This document shows, one piece after another, positions 13,396 through 25,495 of a stretch of 64,000 nucleotides of DNA. The notes under the pieces were generated by a model. That model saw only the letters and a list, made by a program, of their open reading frames with translations, searched no databases and had not been told where the DNA came from. A program made the translations under genes and the position numbers. How positions within the stretch are numbered: the first letter of the stretch is position 1; each line of letters starts with the position of its first letter. The DNA comes from Archilochus colubris (lineage: Eukaryota; Chordata; Aves; Apodiformes; Trochilidae): NCBI GenBank assembly GCA_023079485.1, contig CM041083.1, positions 176,966,480 to 177,030,479 of the forward strand, read 5' to 3'.

Positions 13396-13784
13396 TGAAG
13401 AAAGGTAGAAATACAATTCACAATACTCAAAAATGAATTAACACTTTACTATTATTGATGCTTCCTAAAATCCAGCATTCTGTTTTAAGAGAAAATGCTG
13501 TAAGTAATACAATTGTATTAACTCATAGATCTATCATAAATCAATCTGAAAACATCCACAGACCATATATACCCAGAGCTGAGATTTCCTTATACCCTCT
13601 TAACATCCCATTGTGCAAAAGAGTAATTTAGTAGTTAAAAGGAAGTTATTTTAAAAGATTGATATTTTAAGAATGACTCTAATTCCAGTCAAGCGAGATT
13701 GTGTCGTTATGTGTTTGTTTTTTTTTTTACTTTGACATTATTTCTTCCATAAGAATATGTATCCTACAGAAATGTAAAAAAGCC

Positions 13785-14038
13785 AAACAAGGTCTCAAGT
13801 TGTGCCAGGGGAGGTTTAGGTTGGAGATTAAAAAGAATTTCTTTCTGGAGAGGGTGATCAGGCATTGGAATGGGCTGCCCAGGGAAGTAGTGGATTCTCC
13901 GTCCCTGGAGATATTTAAAAAGAGACTGGATGTGGCACTCAGTGCCATGGGCTGGGAACTGCAGCGGGAGTGGATCAAGGGTTGGACTTGATGATCTCTG
14001 AGGTCCCTTCCAACCCAGCCCATTCTGTGATTCTGTGA
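13785..14038 (+). mobile_element. CR1 LINE 3' fragment with tail
   Basis: Reads GGTCTCAAGTTGTGCCAGGG, the [32 protein letters not shown] C-terminal block (in two parts), and ends GAGGTCCCTTCCAACCCAGC and ATTCTGTGATTCTGTGA. Relatively well preserved and of the same subfamily as the copies at 10.9 kb and 33.1 kb. Confidence 0.93.
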
Positions 14039-17000
14039 ACTATAACTAAATACCCAAAACAAAAAAAACCAAAAACCACCCCCTAATTTTAAAACTGATT
14101 TTTCACTGTTTTTTACAAAAAACAGTTCAGTAAAGTTAATGTAAGCATATCAAGGATTCCTATGGATAGAAATATTTTGTTTAAATACCCCAGCCAGAAG
14201 AAATACTTCATACTTCAAATACTGCAAACTTTATTTGTACAATTATGGTTTTTACTTTAAGGAATGCAGAGCTAGAAATATATGGACATATTTCATTTGA
14301 AATCCATAAAATTCCACAATTAGCCCCAAATCCTATAAGAATAGACACAGCTTTGATGTTCATGAAAATTTAAGCACAGAATAATGTTATCTGTTTACTC
14401 AAGATAAAAGAATATAGTATCCTTACTTTTGTTCAATAAGTAATGATACTTTGAAGAATGATTTAAAGTAAGAATTTTGAAAAAAAATATTTTCACTATA
14501 GTTAAGCTGCAATTGCAAAGCTATAGAAGCTGAGGGGAAAACATATGTAAGTCTAATAGATTTCCTCTCTACAAAAGAGAAAAAAGAAAAAAAAAAACAA
14601 CCACCCAGCAAGAATATTGAAAGATATTTCCATCAGATACTTGGCTTCTGTTTTATTTGCTAACACTCTCTGCCCAATACTGCACAAATACAGTTAATTG
14701 AAACACATCTTCAATACTTTTCTCCATGACATTTCAATTTTTATATAATTTGAAAGTGAAGCCATAACCTACTGTTTGACATCACTTTGTGACAAGGATT
14801 ATAGTGAACTTTACTAGTGCAGATCAAAGGACACTTTAAAAATGAAGCCGTATTTAAATAGTCTAGATGATAAAGTATTAAAAAAAATTAATCTTGAAGT
14901 ACATTAATTCAAGTGAAGTCCAACAAATTGAACAGTGACAAAGAAATCACTGGCCAATACATGTCTAAAAAAACTAATAATGCTTCACTAAACAGATATG
15001 TCCCTTTTTTATTGAATTTTATCTGCTTACTTAGAGCAGAAATGTAGCTTTTTTTTAAATGCTCTTTTACTGGTAACAGCTCTGTAGAGCCCTTCATCTC
15101 AAATAAACAAATTTTGTTACTTGCAAGTAATGTGACATCAATGAAAGAAACCAAGAACCAAAAGGCTACTCCCTGTCCAGAAGCAAAGGACCATACAGGT
15201 CCAATAAAGCTAAAAAGCTATGATTTTTTAAAACAAGCAACCTTTAACATTTTTGAAAGGAAAGTAGAAACAAATCTTTTTACTTATGTCAACAACAACA
15301 ACAAAAAAAACATAATATTTATAATATTTGGAAGGCCCTCCCCTACATGCCTTCTAAGTCTTGATAACCACAGAGAAGAGGCCTTCCATTCCAAATCATT
15401 TTTTGAGTCATGATTGAACATTCTGTAACTGATCCAAGGTTTGGGAGTTTTTTTGGTTTCAACCAACCTTCATAATTCAGGACTACAAAATCCTGTGATC
15501 CAAAGCTGGGTAACATCATCTATATTAACATTTTTTCCATACCACAAAAAGGCCTTCAAATGCTTATATTTACATTTATAATTTACTGATGCTCTCTAGG
15601 CATTCCATTTTCTTTCATTTTTGCCGTGAATTTTTAAACAAGAAAAGATGACCCAACCAAACAATGTGTGTGCAGTTCAGTGGTAGTTTACAATTAAATG
15701 TGCCAGACATCTGTGAAAGTCTTAACTGACCCTGTGCAAGGAAAAAAGGGATGGCTCTGAAACTTAAAAAGCACACTAAATCAAACATCAACCTCACCTA
15801 TACACAGACCCAAAAAAAAGTAAAAATCATGTAAGCATCCATGGTTTAAGTACAAAATACAGATGAAGACATTCAAATGTTTCTAGGTAGAACACACACA
15901 GGTATTTGTCTCTGGCAGTCAACCAAAAGAGAAATGTAGTGGTAAAAAGGAAGGAATTCAAACATGCCCCTCCTCCTTTCTTCTAAAAAAAATAAAATAA
16001 AATAAAATAAAAAAATTAGAAAAACCTGCAAGTCTTCCAGTTAAAAAAATAAATCTCACAGTAAGTATGGCATGGCAGTATGATGCTTAACTACATGGTA
16101 GCTGGGTACATTTCAAACATATCCAGAACTTACATAAACTTCCAAAGTTCCTGGTCACCTGATTGATACATTTAAATTGTAACTTACCATTCAACCACCA
16201 TAACAAATGAATTAGTCTTCTCCTTTACAAAAAAAAGTTTTAAATAGCAGCAGATGTCTAATAAGAATTGAAAAAGAAAACATTTAATTTCCTCTTCAAT
16301 GCACACACTCAATTATAATATTTTAAACTAGGGTAAAACACCTCAACCACTATGAACTCTCCAGAAGAAAACCAGTTACAGCCTTCTTTCTGTTCAGCCA
16401 GGGACTTAAAACACACAATGTTGTTATGGGATCCAAATCCTACAAGACCCAAGGTCTGTATGAAAGCTGGGCACACATTTCCAGTGGATGTGTCACACAA
16501 GAGACTTTAGTTAGTAGGAAATAATCCTTAGATGCATAAGTAAAAGCTATAGAGCATGAAATATAAACTCTTTCATCCACATCTCATTGAAGCAGAATGT
16601 GGGATTAGTGACACAAGAAGTTTAATGCAAGCTGTTTACTGGTAACACTGTCCTCCAGGAAGTCTCTAAATAGCTTCGTATGTATGGAGACATCAGCAAT
16701 CTGCATGAAAGAACAAGCTGACTCCTCTCTGTCAAGCAAGACTTTCCAAAAGTGACAGTGGAGTTGCTGAAGAGCTTTGTGACACTGCCAGATCTTTTAA
16801 CTAGTCAGAAGCTATTGGTGTATCCAAAACAGCAAAGCATCTAGGACAGTCAGTATGCATAATTAAATCCTGTTCATCACTCAAAAGTATCAACTGAATT
16901 TTTTTTAATTATACCTCACCACTGCAAACGTCAAAACAATGATGACAGTCCACAGATTTCAAACAGCTTTTTGTTGAAATACAGAGAAATTAATAATAGT

Positions 17001-17109
17001 GTATAATTGATCAATCTCTGCATAAAACTACTATAAATGAAAATATTTAAATCAGAGCTTTTCTGTGCACCCTTCAGAACTATATTTCAAAATGTTTCTA
17101 TCATTAAAC
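14039..17109. other. Intron stretch without recognisable genes
   Basis: AT-rich NBEA intron. It contains an AAAAT-type simple repeat at 15,985-16,016 and several short A runs. No repeat family or coding exon was recognised. Confidence 0.6.
15985..16016. repeat. (AAAAT)n microsatellite
   Basis: Four to five pentamer units of AAAAT flanked by longer A runs. Confidence 0.85.
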
Positions 17110-18195
17110 ACCACCTTTCTTTGTGAACTGGGCTGGACACCAGGTGCCCACCAAGATGCCCTAACACTACCCCTCAGCTGGGCAAGGGGAGACAAATACA
17201 ACAAAAGGCTCATGGGTTGAGATAAGGAAGGGGAAATCACTCAACAATTACCATCACAGGCAAAACAGCTCAGAATCATATAAATTAATTTATTACCAAT
17301 AAAATTAGAGCAGGATAATGTGAAATAAAACCAAATCTTACATCATCTTCTCTCCCACCCCTCTATTCTTCCTGGCCTCAACTTCACTCCTGATTTTCTC
17401 TACCTCCTCCCTGCCAGGAGCACAGACAGACAGGGAATAGGGGTTGTTATCAGTTCATCACACACTGTCTCTGCCATCCTTCTCCTCAGGGAGTGAGTCC
17501 TCACACTCTCTCCATGCTCCCTCCCCTCTTCCCATGGTCCCTCCCACAGGAGATAATCCTCTGCAAACTTCAGTGCAAGTCCTTACCATGGGATACAGTT
17601 CTTCACAAACTGCTCCAGTTTGGGTTCTTTCCATGGGATGCAAACCTTCAGGGACAAACTGAATGAAACTAGCATGGGTACCTTACAGCATCACAAGTCC
17701 TGTCTGTTCCAGTGTGGGCTCCTCTCTCCACAGATTCACAGGTCTTGCTATTAGTGTGCTCCCAGCATAAACCTCCCAAAGGGTCACAGCCTCATTCAGC
17801 CACCCATCTGCTCCACCACAGATCTCCATGGGCTGCAGGACCATGGCCTCACCACAGGCTGCAGGAGAATCTTTCTTCTGGTGCCTAGAAAGCACCTCCT
17901 TTCCCTCCTTCTTCACTGACCTTGGTGTCTGCAGAGTCATTTATCTTACATTTTCTCACTACCCTCTTCAGCTGCAGTTGCACAGCAACTTTTTTCCTCT
18001 TCTTAAGTATTTTATCCCAGAGGCACTGCCAGCATCACAGATGGGCTCAGTCTTGGCCAGTGGTGGGTCCCTTGGAACTGGTTGGCATTAGCTCCACTGG
18101 ACATGGGGGAAGCTTCTGGCAGCTTCTCACAGAAGCCACCCCTGCAGCCACCCCCAGGAACCATAACCTTGCCAGGATCTCCAAGACCTGAACTA
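17110..18195 (-). mobile_element. Long solo LTR of an avian endogenous retrovirus, minus strand
   Basis: About 1.1 kb of sequence much richer in GC than its flanks. On the minus strand its features fall in LTR order: GC-rich 5' part, a GATAAAATAC TATA-like element at 18,016-18,008, a long stretch of repeated CCATGG/GGGACC-type blocks, an AATAAA poly(A) signal at 17,294-17,289, then a U5-like end near GGTGCCCACC/GGGCTGGACACC (read on plus strand at 17,130-17,160). This matches my recollection of an LTR family found in many bird genomes; I do not assign a name. No retroviral genes flank it, so it is a solo LTR. It is in the NBEA sense direction. The exact edges are uncertain by tens of bases. 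Confidence 0.75.
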
Positions 18196-21100
18196 CATCA
18201 CTCCAATTCCCCAAACCTCAACATTGCCAAAGCCCAAGAATTATCCCAGACATTGTCCCCACAAAGCATCCTAATACAGTTTTGTCTATGACATTTTACT
18301 CCCCAAAGATCAGTCTAATTGTTTTTTTTTTTCCCTCTACATCTTATTCGGACACTTATAACAATAAAATACTTCAGTCAAGTGTTTGTTTCCATTCACA
18401 GTACAACCCTATTGACCTAAAATGGTTACTCAGCTCATAAAGAAATAAAAAAAAATATTTTTAAAAAAATTACAAGGGAAACTGAACCCAGATTAAGAAT
18501 CTGGAAGCTACTTACCATACAGCAGTACCAAAATGTATTGACAATTACTGCTAAATGCTACTTTGCTCAATAACTCTCTTGGCTGTATTAATTTTTAATA
18601 ATGTCTCAGCAGCCTTTCATTATAGTGTTTTAAAGATCTCATTTCACTACACTAAGCATTGGCTATTTAGTTGGATTTCAATTTTCTAAATAAATAGAAA
18701 TGCCAAGGGTTTTTTCTTAAGTCAGGACTTGGTTTTAGACCACAAACAATTCCTTATCTCCTGGGAAATCCTCAGGATTTCTTAAAGGAATTGAAAATAA
18801 AAATTCACATTGACTGGACTGTCAGCTGCATCTTGTACCACATCCTGATTATACTATGAAGTACATGGTCTCTCCAACTCCCCAACAGCTCCTAATTTGC
18901 AAAATGCATTCATATGGAAATTTTTTTTTTTTTTCAGAACGGATGCAGCAAAAACACAGAGCTACTTCATATGTACTGTTTAAGCAAAACCAACCAAACA
19001 AACCAACCACAAAACAATCCCATCCTCATCTCCAAAAATGCCAAAAACCCTAATACCTGTAAGGGACTGAGAAGAAACACAATATTTTAAGAGTGTAATA
19101 CAGAAAGACATAACATGATCACAGAGCCAGTTCAGAAAACTCTATTTCAGCAGTCTGGCACCACTTTAGCCCAGGTTGCTTAACCAGCCTCCTTACTGAG
19201 GAATCCCTAAAATTTACTGTAGCTTCACAAGAAGAAAAAGAGAGAGGAATTCTGAAATAATAATTTAAACAAGGTGCTCCTAAGATTCCTCTGACCTCCA
19301 GAAAGGATTTATATTGTATCAACACTTCAAATTTCTTACAGCTTTTTCTGCACATCTGGATAATATCAGGTTTTGGTACAAGACACATTTAGGACTGAGC
19401 TCAGCCAGAAGACAATACTTTGTATCTGCTGCTCTCTTTTCACCATAGAATAAGTTTTGCCTAAAATAGAGCTTGATTGACCTAAAGAAATTTGAAAGGC
19501 CCATTGCATCGTAACTAGTGGAGGATAAGGGCTCAATTACAAGGATTTGTTGCCTAACTTCAGAGAACAGGCTAGAACCCCAAACCAAAGCTGTGACAAG
19601 TGATCCAAAAGTTTAAGCCTGGACTATAAAGAAAAAATAAAAATATTTTCTCTTCTATTTATACTCTGAAGCTTCCTCGATGTGTTAACATTAGGTTAAA
19701 GAGAAGGATTTCTTACTTTAAAAACCAACAATTAGAGCATTTTGAAGCCCACATGTGGGCTTAGATTTTGATATTAGCAGATGGTGGTAATTCCCTCAGA
19801 CAGTGCAAAAATGAATAAAACACCATATCACCAGTCATTTCAAGGTCTCTGTAAATCCAGGCAGTCACTGCATCATTAAGGGAAGATAAGCTGTTGTGCT
19901 CAGCTTTCCATTCATACTGTCAAAGCATTTTGTGTTTGTTTTGGTTTGTTTTTTATTTAAAGCTTCCTGTCAGCAGCATCATTTCTCAATAGTTAAACTT
20001 CACCTAAACAATTAGCTTACATGTTTTATGCTGATACTTCTAAGTGACACAGCTGATGAAATATCAGCTTCAACAGTCTAAAAGTTATCACCTTCTATGG
20101 TTTAGCCTCATTCAGCTGAAACTCCTGCTTCCTTTTCATTGTACCTTATACTTACACCAAAGGCTCTCAGTACTTGTTTTACATGTATTTGCATTAGTTT
20201 AAACAGCTGGGTTTCTGAAAATGTGATAGCTGGCTTCATAAACTAGACCTTAAAGTGAGAAAAAGGATTACTAAATTGAAAAGTATGTTTTAACAGAACC
20301 AGGACACACTACAAAGCGACTAGATCCAAATTTGTTCTTAAATACAATTTAATCATGTTTTATTAAAAAAAATAAATTACATAAGCTATTTTACTATAAT
20401 TAATTTCCCCTTGTAATAAAAACTATTTATACTAGAAATAAAGGAAATAATCATAATTTCAAGAGCTGGGAATAACCTGCATCTGGGTTTTAGGAAATAC
20501 TGTCAACTTCTGTATTGAAGAACAGTCCATTTTAAAGAGAATACCAACTGCTTCTTAGTAAGCAGTACCTTTAAAATGTCAACTACTGTACTAAATCAAC
20601 TGTCAAAAGACCAACTCCTTCTCAGTGACTAAGCCTACACATTTTTCCAGTTTGAATGTGTTTATTATTGTACATTATATATTACTTCAAACAAAAGAAT
20701 TATTTTCTTTTGAAATATGAACTATAAAAATCATCTAACAATCATCTGTACTTAATATATTACAGTTCTTAAGTTACAAATAGTTACATGCACATAAAAT
20801 CCTATTGAACATTTCATCTATAAGTATTAGACTATATATAAAGCCATGAATCCATTCTTTTCAACAAACTCAGTACAGATTTTCAACAGCTTTGGCTCTA
20901 TACTGAATATTAGAGTTTTTTTCCTTTTGTTATGAAGCATCTATAACTTTGAAAGACTATGCTAATAGGTCTACTAGTTTAATTTCAGTTCATGTGAATT
21001 CGTTGAAGGTGGTGGTACTTAGATATCACAAGCCACAAAATTTCATTACCTCAGAATTGAGACAATCAAATTAACTTTATATCTTTTTGGACAATATCAA

Positions 21101-21489
21101 ATACAGTCACATTTTGCGTTTCTGAAATGCAACAAAGCAAGCTCACCTACAACTCTAACTGTGAATTACAGAACTGACAGATACTCTTGGCCTTATATGT
21201 TTCATCCAAGGCTTTTTATTAACAAGCAGGCACAATAGATGAAAAGCAAACACTGCTGTGGCTCCTGGAGGTCTGTTTCCTTTCTTGCTACATGTGGTGC
21301 AAATTGTCCTTTGCTGGGTTAGGCATAGCAATATTTTCTGCATTATTTGTGGTAGATATTGCAGCTCACACTGAGAGATGAGGAAAAGGGTTGCTATAAT
21401 TAAAAGGCTTCCCAGACTCCACCTCCCACTTTTTGGAAAGGAAGAAGTATTATCTGCATAAGGAGAATAAAGATCTAAATGTGCAAATG
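18196..21489. other. Intron stretch without recognisable genes
   Basis: AT-rich NBEA intron sequence with short homopolymers only. No coding or repeat family signature was recognised. Confidence 0.6.
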
Positions 21490-21865
21490 ATTAAGAGATC
21501 AGAACACTTGACAGACAAAGAAAGGCTTAAGAGAGTTGGAAGTGGTTAGCCTTAAAAAGAGGAGGTTTGAAGAGATTTATAAACGTGTATGTGTAATTGT
21601 AGTGAGGGAAGGGTAGGCAGGGAGCAGAGACAAGTGGAACACAGTGACAGAACGAATGGCAGTGGGCACAAGAAACTCTACTTACACCCAAGTAAAAAAT
21701 TGACGTAGGAGGCTCCATCTTTAGAAATATCCAAACCCCATCCAGACAAGGCCCTGAGCTTTTTGCTCTGGTTGACTCTACTTTAAGAACAGTTTTTTGT
21801 TTAGCGAGCTGCAGAGGTCCCTTCTATCCTCAACTTTTCTACCTTTGAAATTTCTGTGATTCTGC
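21490..21865 (+). mobile_element. Old, strongly diverged CR1-like fragment
   Basis: The ends resemble a CR1 3' region: AAAGAAAGGCTTAAGAGAGT and a 'GTTAGCCTTAAAAAGAGGAG' block at the left, and GCAGAGGTCCCTTCTATCCTC with ATTTCTGTGATTCTG at the right. The middle is poorly conserved. Judged ancient; a non-CR1 origin for the middle is possible. Confidence 0.55.
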
Positions 21866-23066
21866 TAGTTTATGAAAATGCTCTGATAATGAATTTTCAA
21901 GAGGATGCTGTAGTATTAGTGCTGATGAATGGAAAGGCACATCCATTAGCATGACTTTGATGAGAGGAAAATAAAAGTGTGTTGCATATGAGCCAAGGAC
22001 AGAATGTTCAAGTTATTCTTCAGATGGACTTAATTCACTTCAGTCTTGGACAGCAGATGAAACTTAAACAGCTTCTTCCTGTAAATCTCTTCCTGCATTC
22101 ACATACATCTCCAAAATATCAAAGTATGCAATGGAGGCTACAACATATCCATGAGGAACCAAGGGAATGAGAAAGCCTTCAAATAACCTAAAACCTGCAT
22201 AAAAAAAACCCAAACAAAACCAGAAGACTTCTGCAAGTCATTTGGAAGTATACATGCCATAGCTGAAGATAGTAGAAAAAAAGAAAAGAGAAGATTTTCA
22301 GAACCTCAGAGACTAAAACATGGGACAGGAGCTCCATAAATATACTCAGAGAAAAAGAATTTTAAAAATGAAGTAGCTCCCACCTCTTGAGCATCTTGCT
22401 TGGAAGACCTTATTCAGTCAAATGTAGTCTTACACAAATGTTACTATAAGTTGCAGCTATTTATCACATGAATATTAACAGCTAAGTAGCCATCAGTCCC
22501 AGAAATGACTCATGAATACACCTTGCCATTTACCAAAACTGATAATGTATTTCATTGGAGTAACAGAAGGAAAAGACTGGGTGCTGATATTAATTTTTGA
22601 CAACTTTATGTCATCAGTCGTTTTGCTCATGGAGGAATATGTTGAGCTAAACAATACTGTTGGATGTGTAAACACTGAGCTTACAATGATGGCTTTTGTT
22701 GGACATCTCAAAAGAGAACAGCAAGAGTCCCCTACAGCTCTTGTCCCATTTTATCAGCATTCCAGCTGCTCAGACCCCAGGTCCATTTGCCAGACCACTG
22801 GGAAGTTCATTCTCCCAGCATAAGATCCTCCAATATACTGGTTCAAGTCATTTTCAAGACCTTTTTTTACATTTGTAGTGCTTTACCCCCTTTCCCAGTC
22901 TTTACATATATTTGCTAACAACATGGAGATGCTGTACAACGGGAGCTGACAAAACTGTAGTTATATCCTGATATCCGAAGGGAAGGGGCAGACAGCATTC
23001 TCCTTCTGCTAGCTAGAAAACATAAATTCAGCTTTAAGCAAGAGTGTTCCCCTGATTTCTAAGTAA

Positions 23067-23120
23067 TTTTTTTTTTTTTTTTTTTTTTGGAGGGGGGGGA
23101 GGGTTGGGTCTGTTTGGGTT
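23067..23120 (+). repeat. T22 run followed by a G-rich tract
   Basis: Twenty-two T are followed by GG-A-GGGGGGGG-A-GGG-TT-GGG and TTTGGG. Four or more G-triplets within about 20 bases give a plausible G-quadruplex on the plus strand, which is the non-template strand's complement for NBEA (that is, the NBEA template strand). Confidence 0.7.
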
Positions 23121-24945
23121 TGGTTTTTTTCACTGAAGCTTTTTAACACTGAAAGGGACATAGGAGACTTTTAGCTCACAACTAAATCAAGAAATATTTT
23201 TTGGATGCAGTGAGTTACATGAAGTATTGCTGAAGAGGAAGATGAAACTGATCAGTCAGGCACGAGCAAATAAGACAGGGCTTGGCTTCAGTCAGTTCAT
23301 TACAATCTTAAATGTGTACTTCATGATTACTATACTGTATTTAATGAAAGCACATCTTATTATTTTCTACAATTCTGAAGTAGGAAAGACTCTGTTTCAG
23401 TAAGTTTGTACAGGCTCCTTTGAAAATTCATATTTTCAAATTCATATTTGTGTTTATAAATATTCCAAAAATATTCTTTTGCAAAAGAGCAAAAAGTGGG
23501 GCAGGAAAAAACAAACAAACAAAAAAAAACCCAACACATTATATTACCTTTTAAAGCAGTAAAAATCAATAGAATTCAGAAAAAAATGTAAATTAATGTT
23601 TGTCACTGAGGATGAAGAATTAAAAGGCAAAAAAAAAAAAAAGTGAACACATAAAGCAATCTAAAATGGCATATTGCTGATACTGGAATTAGTTTAGAAT
23701 GCTCTACTCAGAGAAAAGACTATTTTCATCCTTTTGTCTACACTGTCCCAATACTATAAATGCCATCAGGAACCCAGAAGTATGATATGAATAACAAGCT
23801 CTCCTAAGTGAGTATCTTGCTCTGTCTTTTAGCTAATTCAAAAACCTAATACCTACTCAGCACAGTTATGAAAGGATTTGAATCATAAACAAAACAGCAG
23901 TGAAAGAAACATCGTTTTCCAAATATAGAACTCAGGCATTTTTAAGCAGTATTCTCATTTATGCAAGCTTTCAGTGAATTGTTATGTTGGAACAATTTCC
24001 CTGATGCAACCCAATTTTAAATTAAAGCAGGGCAGTCACATTATAGTTGCACTAATAAAATGCATAGACATCACTCAGATAAATTTCAGTAACACCAAAA
24101 CAACTTAGGACTAATTTATTTACTGATGATTATTATTTTTCCATGTATTGCAAAAGTAGAATAAACTCTAAACCACAAAAATTACCACAATGCAAATTTT
24201 AGCAGAGACAGTAGGCTGGTCAGAAGTTTAAGTGCTTCTCTACTGGAAATAATGAGCAATCTTTCTCTTAGATATAAATGTCATTAACTGTCTTCCTGAC
24301 TTGGAAGTTATGAAACCACAGTTCAAATAAGCTGAAATCCATCATAATCCTATGACTGAAACAGGTGTTTCTATCAATAAGGGAGCAATATGTGCATCTC
24401 TACAAACAATCCCTTTTTTAAATTGCTTGTTATCTTTATGCTGAGTATCATATATTGAATATCATTCACAGTACAGCCCAGCCAAACCTTTGCATGAGAG
24501 AAGATATACAAATTCAGAACTGATGTTTCAAAAATCTGCTGCCTCTGATTATAAGAACAAGTTCTAAACTTGATTCAGACTTAAAGAAAGCTTAAGGGTT
24601 CTGTCAATGTGAAAATTAATAAAACTCCACAATCGGCATATTTTAAAAATGTGAATGATAATTAAGAATCAAATTTCATCACAAAATAAATTGAACTTCA
24701 TCAACTTAGGCATACACTGCTACACTGACCCTTTGCCCACCAGGCAGATCCAAGACATCAGCTCATGAGGTAGCTGCAATGATACAGTTCTGGGTAAAGT
24801 CCTACAAAATGCTGTACTAAGAGGAGAGCAACACAGGTTGATTTGAAAAGCCAGATTTACCAAGATAGACCAAAATCTTTTTTGTTCTTGGAAGGAACAG
24901 GTAAGATTAAGAGATTGATTTAAAATAGCCCGGGGAGCTTATTAA

Positions 24946-24979
24946 ATTAACACAGCTGTGTTAATACTGTACACAGTAT
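24946..24979. promoter_or_regulatory. Perfect 20-bp palindrome with adjacent hairpin
   Basis: ATTAACACAGCTGTGTTAAT (24946-24965) is a perfect palindrome centred on the E-box CAGCTG. It overlaps an inverted repeat AATACTGT-ac-ACAGTATT at 24963-24980. Such symmetry is unusual in the surrounding intron. It could be a bHLH-binding element; this is inference. Confidence 0.35.
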
Positions 24980-25391
24980 TTACCAGGATATAAATATCTC
25001 TTTTGGTACTAACCCAATCACAGATTTCATCTCACTTTGACTAAATTCTGTATGGCATGAGAGATAAACAAATGCTCCAGTAGGAATACAGAGATTATTA
25101 TGCAGGTTTTGGGTGGTGAGTTTTTTGCTTGTTTCTTAACAGTGTAATATTGACAGTGATTCCTGTATTGGAAAAGTAGGTGGGGAGACACTGAAAAGCA
25201 TTAAGAAGAAAGAAAAAAAAAAAACAAAACTGCACCACAGCCTCCTAGGTGTCAGCCTCATGAATATAATGAGCCATGCCCCTTGACTTCTATCCCTTTG
25301 AGTACTCTGAAAGCAAAAGGATGGGAGAGTGAGGGAAAATACAGAGGGAAGAGAAAGACTGGTGTGTAACTGGTTTAAATGGGGAATCGGG

Positions 25392-25495
25392 TCATACCTG
25401 GTGTAGTGGAAGGTGTACCTGGCCAGGTAGGGGAGTTGGAACTATCTGATCTTTAAGGTCCCTTCCAACCCAAACTGTTCTTCAATTCTATGATA
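25392..25495 (+). mobile_element. CR1 LINE 3' end
   Basis: Contains TGGTGTAGTGGAAGGTGTAC, GGGGAGTTGGAACTATCTGA and AAGGTCCCTTCCAACCCAAA, then TTCAATTCTATGAT. This is a different subfamily variant (ATCTTTAAGGTC, CCCAAAC) from the copies at 10.9, 13.9 and 33.2 kb. Confidence 0.88.

Larger units (their letters stand above)
21866..25391. other. Intron stretch without recognisable genes
   Basis: AT-rich NBEA intron. It holds a T22 run followed by a G-rich tract at 23,067-23,120 and a perfect palindrome near 24.95 kb (both listed separately). No exon signature was found. Confidence 0.6.
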
